This document shows, one piece after another, positions 49,611-57,715 of a stretch of DNA of 64,000 nucleotides. The position numbers and the translations under genes were made by a program. Each line of letters begins with the position of its first letter. Positions within the stretch are counted from its first letter, which is position 1. The stretch covers positions 62,001 through 126,000 of the forward strand of contig NZ_OEQB01000005.1 of NCBI RefSeq assembly GCF_900240295.1, written 5' to 3'. The notes beneath the pieces were generated by a model, which made no database searches, was not told the origin of the DNA, and was given only the letters and a program-made list of their open reading frames with translations. Origin of the DNA: Megasphaera vaginalis (ex Bordigoni et al. 2020) (GTDB lineage Bacteria > Bacillota > Negativicutes > Veillonellales > Megasphaeraceae).

Positions 49611-50531
49611 CTACCCGGTCTGCGTCGTCAAATAAACGCCGCCTAAAACGATAACGGCACCAAACACTTCTGAAGGCAAGAGCGCATTGCCTAAAAGCAA
49701 ACTGATCAAAGCCGTAAAGATGACGACAAAGTTGGCAAAAACACCGACTTGCGCCGCCTTTATCGTTTGCAGCGCCCGGTTCCAGAATACAAACGCCAAA
49801 GCCGACGGAAAAATAATGATATAGGTCATACCGATAAGGGCATCTCGGGAGAGGGACGACGGCCACGGCGACAATAGCGCCGCCGGCGTCAGCGCAGCGG
49901 TAGCCAAAAAAACGGACAGCGCCGTCGCCGTAATCGGCGGAACGGCGCACGCCCTTTTGCCGTAGATCGTATAAAACGCCCAGAGCAGTCCGGACAGCAA
50001 CATCAAGGCATCCCCGAAATTATAGGAAAAGGACAGTATCTGCCAGACCGCGCCCTTCGTCACAACGGTCAACACGCCGATAAAAGAAATGATGAGGCCT
50101 GCAGTTTGACGCCTTGTCAGCCGTTCCTTCAACAGGAGGGCGGAACCGATAAAAATAAAAAGCGGATTCAGCGTATTGATCACGGCAGCATGAAATGATG
50201 TCGTATACTCCAACGCCGTATACAGAAAAAAATTATAACCGAAGGAACCGGCCAGGGCCAAAATCAGCAACTGCGGCCACTGCGGCAAAAAAGAGCGCCA
50301 CGCCGGCCTTTCCAGCCACTGCGCCAGCGGCAGCAGAAGGACGAGGGCAAAAAGCCAGCGCAAATAGGTCAGCTGAAACGGCGTCACTTCAGTAACGACG
50401 TATTTCCCCCAGACAAAATTCCCCGCCCAAAACAGAGTCGCCAGGAGCAATAATATATAGGACTGCGTAAATATCTCCTCCTTTATCTGCGCCGCTGTCA
50501 ACTCGGAGCGGCACGATAAATACCGGTTCAT
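49611..50531 (-). CDS. EamA/DMT-family transporter with unclear start
   Basis: The 306-residue frame encodes a ten-helix EamA exporter (LLATLFWAGNFVWGKYVV near the start, INTLNPLFIFIGSALLLKERLTRRQTAGLIISFIGV in repeat 1 and LLLGNALLPSEVFGAVIVLGGVYLT at the end). The first ATG, at 50531, has no ribosome site and adds about 20 polar residues. A strong AAAGGAGGAG lies farther in, eight bases before ACG at 50468-50466, after which QSYILLLLATLFWAG looks like a normal family N-terminus. An ACG start, or a mutated ATG, is therefore likely; the coordinates here use the ATG. Confidence 0.85.
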   Translation of the reverse strand: MNRYLSCRSELTAAQIKEEIFTQSYILLLLATLFWAGNFVWGKYVVTEVTPFQLTYLRWLFALVLLLPLAQWLERPAWRSFLPQWPQLLILALAGSFGYNFFLYTALEYTTSFHAAVINTLNPLFIFIGSALLLKERLTRRQTAGLIISFIGVLTVVTKGAVWQILSFSYNFGDALMLLSGLLWAFYTIYGKRACAVPPITATALSVFLATAALTPAALLSPWPSSLSRDALIGMTYIIIFPSALAFVFWNRALQTIKAAQVGVFANFVVIFTALISLLLGNALLPSEVFGAVIVLGGVYLTTQTG

Positions 50532-50644
50532 ATCTTAATGAAACGGATATTTCCGCATCCATCTTACTGGAAGCGGCGCGCTGTGTCAATCGGCAACTGC
50601 CGATACGCAAAATGCTCATCTGCCCGACAATCCCCGTGCCGCAC

Positions 50645-50686
50645 AATGGCGGCCTGCCTGATTGGTATATCAGGCAGGCCGCCATT
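50645..50686 (-). terminator. hairpin downstream of glnB
   Basis: Perfect 18-base arms, AATGGCGGCCTGCCTGAT and its complement, surround a six-base loop, 35 bases past the glnB stop. No T-run follows on the minus strand, so it may stabilise the transcript end or terminate inefficiently. Confidence 0.6.
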
Positions 50687-50720
50687 GCCTCCTTTTGCTC
50701 CCCTTTACATACTGTACCGT

Positions 50721-51092
50721 TTATTCATCAACGACCTCGTCGTCAATAATCGCTCTGGACCCCCGAGTCCCTGTCCGTATCCGCATACAATCGTCGATCG
50801 TGTAAACAAATATCTTGCCGTCTCCAACCCTTCCGGTCTGCAGCGTTTGCCGCGCCGTTTCCAAAACGTCTTCGACCGGCACCTCACAGACGACGGTTTC
50901 CAGCTTGATCATCGGCAGTAAATTGACGCTGTATTCCTGTCCCCGATACACTTCGGTGTGTCCTTTCTGCAAGCCGCAGCCAAAAACCTGGCTCACTGTC
51001 ATCCCCTGAACGCCGATGGCATTCAAGGCCCCTTTCAACTCTTCCAATTTTTCAGGCCGTGCAATAATGTCGATTTTAGTCATTTTACTCAT
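50721..51092 (-). CDS. glnB: PII nitrogen regulatory protein
   Basis: The 123-residue trimeric signal protein binds ATP/ADP and 2-oxoglutarate and controls AmtB. It has KIDIIARPEKLEELKGALNAIGVQGMTVSQVFGCGLQKG at the start, a T-loop YRGQEYSVNLLPMIKLE with a tyrosine at the usual uridylylation region, and TGRVGDGKIFVYTIDDCMRIRTG with the B and C loops. It lies 32 bases after amtB, forming the widespread amtB-glnK/B pair. Two start codons, at 51092 and 51083, are possible. Confidence 0.93.
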   Translation of the reverse strand: MSKMTKIDIIARPEKLEELKGALNAIGVQGMTVSQVFGCGLQKGHTEVYRGQEYSVNLLPMIKLETVVCEVPVEDVLETARQTLQTGRVGDGKIFVYTIDDCMRIRTGTRGSRAIIDDEVVDE

Positions 51093-51124
51093 AAACTGCC
51101 AACCTCCTTCAGCGCATATCGTCG

Positions 51125-52438
51125 CTACGCATTTGGACCGCTGTGTACGGCATGTGCCAAAGGCGCCGATACAGGACCTGCCGCCTTGAGCAACGGAGCG
51201 TTGGCGGCAAAAATAGATTGGTTGTACGCATGTTCTCCATGTTCGCCGATATCCATCCCGGTAATTTCTTCCGTTTCTTCTGCCCGCACGGTTGTAACCA
51301 AGGTAACCAGATAAAAAATGACGGCAGAACCGATAACAGCCAGCGCATACGCTACGACAACGGAAATCAATTGTGCAACAAGAGTATCCGCGCTGCCGTA
51401 AAACAAGCCGTCGGCGCCGGCGGGATTAACGGCCGTTGAACTCCAAAGGCCTGTCGCGATCGCCCCCCACGTACCGCCAATACCGTGTACGCCGAAGGCA
51501 TCCAGAGAATCGTCATAACCGGCCTTCGTCTTCAGCACCGCTACGGCCAAATAACAGATAATCCCACCGCAGAGCCCGATAATTACACTCGGAAAGGGCG
51601 CGACAAAACCGGCGGCCGGGGTAATGGCGACCAAGCCGGCCACACAACCGGAGGCCGCGCCGAAGACGGTCGGCTTGCCATGATGAAGCCATTCACAAAG
51701 GACCCACGATACGGCCGCCACAGCAGCCGACGCCTGCGTCGTAATGAACGCATTGGCAGCCAATTCATTGGCGCCCAGGGCAGATCCGGCATTAAATCCG
51801 AACCAGCCGAACCAAAGGATCGACGCCCCCAGGACGACCATCGGCAAATGATGGGGCAACATCGGAACTTTGCCGTAGCCATGCCGTTTACCGAGTAACA
51901 AGCAAAGCGTCAGACCGGAAACGCCCGAAAGGATATGAATGACCAGCCCGCCGGCAAAATCCAGCGCTCCCAACTTGGCCAAAAAACCGCCGCCCCATAC
52001 CCAATGGGCCATGGGATTATAAATGAAGATCGTCCACAACAGCGTAAAAAGCGCATACGCCCCGAATTTAATCCGTTCGGCAAAAGCGCCGGTAATCAAA
52101 GCCGGTGTAATCACGGCAAACATACACTGAAAAGAAACGAAAGCCAATTCCGGAATTCCCGCATCGGCGATAACGTTACCGGCGACATTGGCTAATCCCA
52201 ACTTATCCAGATCGCCGATAAGCCCGTTAATATCATTACCGAAAACCAGCGTATACCCTAACATAATCCATTCTGCTGAAACCATGGCGACGATAAAAAA
52301 GCTGTGCATGATTGTGCTTAATACATTTTTACTGCGAACCATGCCGCCATAAAAGAAAGCCAGTCCCGGCGTCATGAAGAAGACCAAGGCCGCACTGATA
52401 AGCACCCATGCCGTATTGCCGGTATCGATTATACCCAT
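51125..52438 (-). CDS. amtB: ammonium transporter
   Basis: The 437-residue protein has eleven helices and the Amt/Rh family hallmarks: FFMTPGLAFFYGGMVRSKNVLS, AEWIMLGYTLVFG, the pore region ALITGAFAERIKFGAYALFTLLW and DFAGGLVIHILSGVSGL, WFGWFGFNAGSAL, and DDSLDAFGVHGIGGTWGAIATG with the twin pore histidines. It conducts ammonium/ammonia. The start at 52438 has AGAGAGGGAATGAAC; an ATG at 52444 overlaps that site. A hydrophilic C-terminal tail of about 50 residues follows the last helix. A terminator-like hairpin lies in the leader. Confidence 0.95.
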   Translation of the reverse strand: MGIIDTGNTAWVLISAALVFFMTPGLAFFYGGMVRSKNVLSTIMHSFFIVAMVSAEWIMLGYTLVFGNDINGLIGDLDKLGLANVAGNVIADAGIPELAFVSFQCMFAVITPALITGAFAERIKFGAYALFTLLWTIFIYNPMAHWVWGGGFLAKLGALDFAGGLVIHILSGVSGLTLCLLLGKRHGYGKVPMLPHHLPMVVLGASILWFGWFGFNAGSALGANELAANAFITTQASAAVAAVSWVLCEWLHHGKPTVFGAASGCVAGLVAITPAAGFVAPFPSVIIGLCGGIICYLAVAVLKTKAGYDDSLDAFGVHGIGGTWGAIATGLWSSTAVNPAGADGLFYGSADTLVAQLISVVVAYALAVIGSAVIFYLVTLVTTVRAEETEEITGMDIGEHGEHAYNQSIFAANAPLLKAAGPVSAPLAHAVHSGPNA

Positions 52439-52525
52439 GTTCATTCCCTCTCTCTGCTTGGAATATAAGAAACGTTCTCTCTTATGACCAAAACGCGGCC
52501 TGCAGCTGCCGACGCCGTAATCATA

Positions 52526-52574
52526 CAAAAAATGTCTTGTTGATTACGGCATCACGCCATAATCAACAAGACAT
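52526..52574 (-). terminator. terminator in the amtB leader, possible attenuator
   Basis: On the minus strand ATGTCTTGTTGATTA and TAATCAACAAGACAT form a perfect stem around GGC-GTGAT-GCC, followed by TTTTTT. It lies about 90 bases upstream of amtB and below a consensus-like promoter, so it may act as an attenuator. It could instead be the late terminator of nagZ, which ends 180 bases farther up. A GGTGGAG site and a three-codon frame (ATG TCT TGT TGA) sit on its 5' arm. Confidence 0.7.
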
Positions 52575-52620
52575 CGTCGTCTCCACCTATTTACTTTGAG
52601 TTAGTACTAACTTACTATGG

Positions 52621-52649
52621 AGTATACTATGCTATTTTTCATTCGTCAA
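52621..52649 (-). promoter_or_regulatory. probable amtB-glnB promoter
   Basis: TTGACG (52649-52644) and TATACT (52626-52621) are spaced by 17 bases on the minus strand. An AGTTAGTACTAACT palindrome follows just after the expected start of transcription. The remainder of the interval between nagZ and amtB shows no gene. Confidence 0.6.
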
Positions 52650-52753
52650 TCGTTTTATTTAATTAATTTAAGTTCTTTGCAGATCAAATCCTTCTTTTAT
52701 AATTCCGTACCATGAAATTCAATGTACATTTAACAACACCGAATGACATTCCC

Positions 52754-53923
52754 TCATTCGACCAGTTTGACCAGCTTCATGCGGACGATGCGTTTAACCG
52801 ATGCATCAAGTCGCTGCCGGGAAATTTGACCGCTTTTAACGGCTTTCATCATGCCGTTATAGGCCTCTTCCATGTGGGCGTACTCATGACAGACCAAGAG
52901 TATATCGGCGCCGGCCGTAAAAGATTGAACGGCCATTTCGGCAAAGGAGTAATGATTGGCAACGGCCCCCATTTCAAGATCATCCGTAATAATGATGCCG
53001 TTAAACCGTTCCTCCTTGCGCAAAAGATCGGTAAGAATGCGCGGCGACAAGCTGGCTGGATACTGCGGATCCAAAGCAAGGTATTTGGCATGGGAAACCA
53101 TGACCATGAAATCACTCGCTGCAAACTGCGGTATCAACGCTTCAAACGGCTTCAAATCCGTCGCCTTCAGCGTGTCGTAATCGGCAGTAATCGTATTCCC
53201 TTCGACATGCAGATCCGATTCGGTGCGGCCGATGCCGGGAAAATGCTTCAGCGAAAAAATAAGGCCTTCGCCTTTATAGGCCCAAGCAACGGCTCCGGCA
53301 AAATCACTGACCCGCTGCGGATCTGAAGTGCTGAAAGACCGGCCGTTAGCCAGACCGAGATCCGCGTCGGGAGCAAAATTGACGTTGAAGCCGATGTCAT
53401 TCAATTCCCTTGCTGAACGCTTGGCATAGGCTGCCGCTTCGCTCACGTCACCGCGGCCGAGATCCGCTGCAGCCGGTACCGTCACCAGTTCCCGTTGCAG
53501 CCGCGCTACGGCGCCACCTTCTTGATCAACAGCCAGGAAAAGAGGCAATGTCTGTTTTTCTCGTGCCGCTGCCTGCAGTTGTCTGTTGAGTTCTGTTACC
53601 TGTGCTTTCGTCTGCATATTGCGATCGAAGAGGATGATGCCGCCGAACTTAAACTCATTCAAGATAAATTTCGAATCGCTATTGAGTTCACCGCCGTGAA
53701 TACCGACAATAAAAAGCTGGCCAACCTTTTCATCAAGCGGCATGTCCGCTACGATCCGATCGACGCGCTGATCGAGAGTCAGCGACGTATCCGTCACGGA
53801 CGACCTGGTTTCACCGCCGGCGCCACTGCCGCCGAAAGGCAGCGCACAGCCCGTCAAAGCGGCGGACACAAAAAAGGACAACGTCACCGCTCTGACAATT
53901 TTTTTCACTTGAAAAATTTTCAC
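52754..53923 (-). CDS. nagZ: beta-N-acetylhexosaminidase, lipoprotein (NagZ, GH3)
   Basis: The 389-residue glycosidase removes terminal GlcNAc from peptidoglycan fragments. A lipoprotein signal ends SAALTGC (Cys 26), placing it outside the cytoplasm as in Bacillus subtilis NagZ rather than as in the soluble enterobacterial form. GH3 marks are AVDQEGGAVARLQ, NDIGFNVNFAPDADLGL, SLKHFPGIGRTESDLH with the His/Asp pair, and IITDDLEMGAV with the nucleophile aspartate. It follows three zinc-ribbon genes by 21 bases. With the MurQ operon it could supply imported MurNAc. Confidence 0.92.
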   Translation of the reverse strand: MKIFQVKKIVRAVTLSFFVSAALTGCALPFGGSGAGGETRSSVTDTSLTLDQRVDRIVADMPLDEKVGQLFIVGIHGGELNSDSKFILNEFKFGGIILFDRNMQTKAQVTELNRQLQAAAREKQTLPLFLAVDQEGGAVARLQRELVTVPAAADLGRGDVSEAAAYAKRSARELNDIGFNVNFAPDADLGLANGRSFSTSDPQRVSDFAGAVAWAYKGEGLIFSLKHFPGIGRTESDLHVEGNTITADYDTLKATDLKPFEALIPQFAASDFMVMVSHAKYLALDPQYPASLSPRILTDLLRKEERFNGIIITDDLEMGAVANHYSFAEMAVQSFTAGADILLVCHEYAHMEEAYNGMMKAVKSGQISRQRLDASVKRIVRMKLVKLVE

Positions 53924-53944
53924 AATATACCTCTTTTGCCGTTT

Positions 53945-54583
53945 TTATTCGTACGTCGTAGAAATAACCCGACCGTCACTGTCCGCCATGAGCCACAAGT
54001 TCCCCTGCCTGACCATGGTAACATTACCACTGATAATCTGTTTCTTAATCCGGCTGCCTTCGCTGTCACGGGCTTCCAATTGATACGCGAAAATGACCCG
54101 ATCAGGCGCGACTGACGTTGGTTTGGCATCCAAAATCTTACTGGAAAGGGTAGATGCATACCCGTCCTTCCACGCCTCATACGTTCCCAGATCAGACTGT
54201 TTCTGCGATGTCATCAGCGCGTAAGCTTGTATAAAATCATGATTGGTTATCGCTTCATGATACGTTGACAACGACTTGCGCGCTTCATCGGCAATGACTA
54301 CGTTCGGATCGACAGGCGGCGGTGCCGGCGCCGCTTCTTCCTTCTGCATTCCCCAGCGTGAATCAACGCTATACGTATAAACACCGTATGCGCCGCCGAT
54401 AAGCAGAACGGCAATGATTCCGGCAACAGCCAACAGCTTCCATTTCTTTCCTGCTGATTCAATCGCCACCGCAGCATCTGCAGGGGCCGCAACAGCGCCG
54501 GACGCTCTCGCTAAAGCCGCACCGCACTTTGCACAAAACTTGGCTTCTTCTTTATTTTTTGTGCCACAATTTGGACAAAACAT
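53945..54583 (-). CDS. zinc-ribbon membrane protein 1 (NTF2/TcaA-like exterior domain)
   Basis: The 212-residue protein begins with a zinc ribbon (MFCPNCGTKNKEEAKFCAKCGAAL). One membrane helix follows at about residues 48-72 (WKLLAVAGIIAVLLIGGAYGV), then a proline-rich link and an exterior domain of about 110 residues with HEAITNHDFIQAYALMTSQKQSDLGTYEAWKDGY, a pattern of NTF2-like folds. It ends GNLWLMADSDGRVISTTYE. It is the third of three similar genes and is directly upstream of nagZ. No enzyme motif is seen. A sensor or envelope-stress role is possible. Confidence 0.78.
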   Translation of the reverse strand: MFCPNCGTKNKEEAKFCAKCGAALARASGAVAAPADAAVAIESAGKKWKLLAVAGIIAVLLIGGAYGVYTYSVDSRWGMQKEEAAPAPPPVDPNVVIADEARKSLSTYHEAITNHDFIQAYALMTSQKQSDLGTYEAWKDGYASTLSSKILDAKPTSVAPDRVIFAYQLEARDSEGSRIKKQIISGNVTMVRQGNLWLMADSDGRVISTTYE

Positions 54584-54613
54584 GATCGTATCTCCTCTAC
54601 TGACTTCATGGCG

Positions 54614-55339
54614 TTATAAATTATATTTCGTTTTAAAGGCATTCAATTTTGCATAGTAATCGCCATAATATTGATCGCCAGTGGCAAACTTACTGCTGTC
54701 ACCATTCAATCCCTGATACATCATATTGGCTCGAACGCGCTGGATCTCTATCAGGGCTTTGACTTCGCTTTTGGCCGTATTATCGTTACCGGCCATAATG
54801 GTATCAAGTTCATCAACAGGCGCCAATAATTCTTTATAGAAACTGCTTCGCTTCATATTGAAATACGCGCTGTCATAGGTTCCGGAGTTCAGTTTATCGG
54901 CCATATCTTTGAGCATTTCTTCATTATGCTGCAAACGCCCCAATGCATTGCTGAGTCCGGCACGAACTTTAGCATGCTGTTCCTGCATCTTCTTTTCAGC
55001 TGCCGCTTTTTCGGCGGCTTTTCTATCGTCTTCCGCCTTCTGCGCAGCCCGTGCTTCTGCTTCCGCTTCCGCCTGTGCCGCTGCGACCTTTTGGTTCTGA
55101 TAATACGTATAACCGCCGGCACAACAGCCTAATACGGCGGCAACAGCAACGGCAATGACCAGCAAATTTTTCTTATTTCGTTCAAAAAATGACGATCTTG
55201 CCACAAACGCTACCGGCTGTTCGCACGACAGTTTCTCCGGCTCAACTGTAGATTTTCCGTTGAGACCCATCCCGCATTCAGGACAAAATTTGACATGATC
55301 GGCAATTTTTTTGCCGCATTCGGGGCAAAACCTCGTCAT
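54614..55339 (-). CDS. zinc-ribbon membrane protein 2 (coiled-coil exterior domain)
   Basis: The 241-residue protein starts with a zinc ribbon (MTRFCPECGKKIADHVKFCPECGMGL), then a membrane helix at about 55-75 (LLVIAVAVAAVLGCCAGGYTYY). A long alanine/lysine/glutamate-rich coiled coil follows (AAAQAEAEAEARAAQKAED and on) before a C-terminal helical domain ending YYAKLNAFKTKYNL. It is the middle gene of the zinc-ribbon trio, 30 bases from the next. No family beyond the zinc ribbon is recognised. Confidence 0.75.
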   Translation of the reverse strand: MTRFCPECGKKIADHVKFCPECGMGLNGKSTVEPEKLSCEQPVAFVARSSFFERNKKNLLVIAVAVAAVLGCCAGGYTYYQNQKVAAAQAEAEAEARAAQKAEDDRKAAEKAAAEKKMQEQHAKVRAGLSNALGRLQHNEEMLKDMADKLNSGTYDSAYFNMKRSSFYKELLAPVDELDTIMAGNDNTAKSEVKALIEIQRVRANMMYQGLNGDSSKFATGDQYYGDYYAKLNAFKTKYNL

Positions 55340-55364
55340 AATGCGCCTCCGCTTCTATTTAAGG

Positions 55365-56012
55365 TCAATTAATTTTTTCGCACTGTATCTGTACGGAAAT
55401 ATCCGTAGGCCTGTCTTGCTTTACGATGCCGACACATATTCCCTGCGCCGTCACAAAATCGCCGATCTTGACTTTATTCGCTTCAGCGGCTTTATCGGCA
55501 GGAATATCGACGAGAAGGGTATACGATTTTCCGCCGACAGTCTTCGTATAAAGCGCTAAGGCAAAATTGCTCGAATTATGGAATTGATTCTTAGCAATCA
55601 GTTTGCCTGTAATTTTTATCTTCTTATTCTTATATTTTTGTTCGGCCGTTCCCTGGTCGCGGATATAGTCTTCAATAACGGTCTGCGATTTCACGACTTC
55701 CACACTTGATGAACCGCTGTTATCTCTACTGAGAAGAAAACCCGCTGCCGCCAAAATAATGATAATAACGCCAACAATAATACCGATCACTTTCCCCTTA
55801 CTCATCCCTTGGGCAGCCCCCATCTGTCCCGCCACGGCAGCGGCGGCACCCTTTATTTTCGTACCGCATTCAGTACAAAACACCGCATCTTCATCCACTA
55901 CCTTGCCGCACTTCGGGCATTTGTGTACAACCGGCTGAGAAGCGCCGCATTCTGTACAGAACTTCGTTTCATCTGGTAATTGAGCCCCGCATTTAACACA
56001 TGCTTTCGACAT
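55365..56012 (-). CDS. zinc-ribbon membrane protein 3 (tRNA_anti-like OB domain)
   Basis: The 215-residue protein has two zinc ribbons in the first 55 residues (CVKCGAQ...CTECG and CPKCGKV...CTECG) and a membrane helix at about 75-97 (VIGIIVGVIIIILAAAGFLL). The exterior domain from about 110 (VIEDYIRDQGTAEQKYKNKKIKITGKL, IGDFVTAQGICVGI) resembles the OB-fold tRNA_anti-like lipoprotein group. It opens a minus-strand run of three zinc-ribbon genes and nagZ with gaps of 25, 30 and 21 bases. The ligand is unknown. Confidence 0.8.
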   Translation of the reverse strand: MSKACVKCGAQLPDETKFCTECGASQPVVHKCPKCGKVVDEDAVFCTECGTKIKGAAAAVAGQMGAAQGMSKGKVIGIIVGVIIIILAAAGFLLSRDNSGSSSVEVVKSQTVIEDYIRDQGTAEQKYKNKKIKITGKLIAKNQFHNSSNFALALYTKTVGGKSYTLLVDIPADKAAEANKVKIGDFVTAQGICVGIVKQDRPTDISVQIQCEKIN

Positions 56013-56184
56013 AATACACCCTCCATGATTATTTAATGATGATACTACCCAGACCTCGTCATATATTTATGATTATTATATCATTTTTATATATATGTTA
56101 CATTACAAATACATTACAAAGCTATCTTTGCAGACCCTTTTTCAACCATTATTTTTTACTGCCGACATAAACGGTTCGTTCCAT

Positions 56185-56451
56185 TTAAACTTTACGCTCT
56201 GACAAATACACCTGTTCGCCGCTATAGTTAAAGAACGCAGACGTTTCATACAGCCCCTTCCTTTCGCTTCTCCATTGTCGGCGAACGACGTCGCTGTCTG
56301 CGCGCAGTATATCATTTTCTTCTGCGTACTGCCCGTATTGACGGAAACCATATTTATTTTCTGTCTCAGCAAAAGATACCTCTCCCGCCAATAAACGCCG
56401 CGTATCCGTAAGAAGCATGTCCCCAATCAAAACTTGATTCTTTTCAGTCAT
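56185..56451 (-). CDS. small hypothetical protein
   Basis: The 88-residue frame (MTEKNQVLIGDMLLTDTRRLLAGEVSF at the start, polar throughout, ending SGEQVYLSERKV) is not recognised. AAAGGA directly abuts the ATG, so initiation would be weak. A second frame (56426-56142) overlaps it and looks less protein-like. It lies between the zinc-ribbon genes and the divergent MarR gene, in AT-rich sequence, and may be a remnant. Confidence 0.4.
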   Translation of the reverse strand: MTEKNQVLIGDMLLTDTRRLLAGEVSFAETENKYGFRQYGQYAEENDILRADSDVVRRQWRSERKGLYETSAFFNYSGEQVYLSERKV

Positions 56452-56502
56452 TCCTTTATACTCAATTAGTCAAATATTTTTACTTTTTTTGAGGAAAGCT
56501 AA

Positions 56503-56994
56503 ATGAATACACAACAGCCTACAGATTCTTTACTCTCCAGACAGCGCCTTTACGCCCGCTTGCGAGATCATCAATTTTCCCTGTACGAAGACTATGCCCG
56601 CAAGCACGGCCTGCAAAGCAAGTCGCTCTTGATCCTCTTATGGATCTATCGCCATCGGCAGGGCATTTCCCAGGAAACGATCGTCAAACATACGTATTCG
56701 ACGAAGCAAGTCGTCAACGCGACGATCAAGATGTTTCTGAAAAAAGACTATGTCCGCATCACCGTAAGCCTTGCGGACAAGCGAAAAAAAATCATTACCT
56801 TGACGCCAAAAGGACATCACTTCGCCGCTTCCGTTATCGACCCGATGGATGAGGCAGAAAGCAAGGCCTTGACGCGGCTCGCGCCGGCGAAGCAAGCGGC
56901 GCTGCTCCGACTGACGCAAGACTTCACCTTTTTATTAACGGATGAGTTGACGGCGCTACAGCGCGAAAGAAAGGACTGCCATGATCGAATTTAG
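56503..56994 (+). CDS. MarR-family transcriptional regulator
   Basis: The 163-residue protein has the winged helix-turn-helix of MarR proteins (SLLILLWIYRHRQGISQETIVKHTYSTKQVVNATIKMFLKKDYVRITVSLADKRKKIITLTPKG) between dimerisation helices. GAGGAAAGC precedes the ATG. Its end overlaps the start of the ABC ATPase gene by 14 bases, so it is part of the transporter operon and probably controls it. Confidence 0.9.
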   Translation: MNTQQPTDSLLSRQRLYARLRDHQFSLYEDYARKHGLQSKSLLILLWIYRHRQGISQETIVKHTYSTKQVVNATIKMFLKKDYVRITVSLADKRKKIITLTPKGHHFAASVIDPMDEAESKALTRLAPAKQAALLRLTQDFTFLLTDELTALQRERKDCHDRI

Positions 56995-57715
56995 AGACGT
57001 TTCCAAGACATACGGAAACACAACCGTTCTCTCCTTACCGAGCTTGACGATTAACGACGGCGATTTCTTCGTTCTCGTCGGCCCCAGCGGCAGCGGCAAG
57101 ACGACGACGCTGAAACTGATCAATCGTCTGCTTGATCCGAGTCGCGGCGAAATCACCATTGACGGAAAAAAAGTCAGCGACTATCCGCTCCGCGAACTAC
57201 GACTCCATATGGGGTACGTTTTACAGCAAATCGCCCTTTTTCCCAATCTTACGGTAGAGGAAAATATCGGTCTTGTCCCAACCATGAAGGGGTGGACAAA
57301 AGCCGAGCGGCTTGCACAAACAACGGACTGGTTAGAAAAAGCGGGATTATCTCCCGCCCTATACAGCCGCCGTTATCCCCGTGAACTTTCCGGCGGAGAG
57401 CAACAACGTGTCGGCATTATTCGCGCCCTCATCGGCAAACCGAAGATCGTCTTGATGGACGAGCCTTTCAGCGCCTTAGACCCGCTTTCACGCCGCCAAC
57501 TGCAGAACCTGGTCAAAGCGCTGCACCGCGAGCTGGGTCTGACGATTGTCTTCGTCACCCATGATCTGGCAGAAGCCGCGTACTTAGGCAATCATCTGGC
57601 CATTATGGAATCCGGAAGAATCGTCCAGATCGGAACGCCTGACGAACTCCGCAATAACCCGAAGAATACCTTCGTTTCCCGTTTTTTCCATCCTGGAGGT
57701 TCCGATGCTGAATAA
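56981..57715 (+). CDS. ABC transporter ATPase, osmoprotectant (OpuCA/ProV-like) family
   Basis: The 244-residue ATPase has Walker [18 protein letters not shown]-loop [24 protein letters not shown], signature [17 protein letters not shown], Walker [13 protein letters not shown] and H-loop VTHDL. The [20 protein letters not shown] stretch is typical of glycine betaine/choline and related importers. It lacks the C-terminal CBS domains of full OpuCA. It overlaps the permease gene by 11 bases. Confidence 0.92.
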   Translation: MIEFRDVSKTYGNTTVLSLPSLTINDGDFFVLVGPSGSGKTTTLKLINRLLDPSRGEITIDGKKVSDYPLRELRLHMGYVLQQIALFPNLTVEENIGLVPTMKGWTKAERLAQTTDWLEKAGLSPALYSRRYPRELSGGEQQRVGIIRALIGKPKIVLMDEPFSALDPLSRRQLQNLVKALHRELGLTIVFVTHDLAEAAYLGNHLAIMESGRIVQIGTPDELRNNPKNTFVSRFFHPGGSDAE

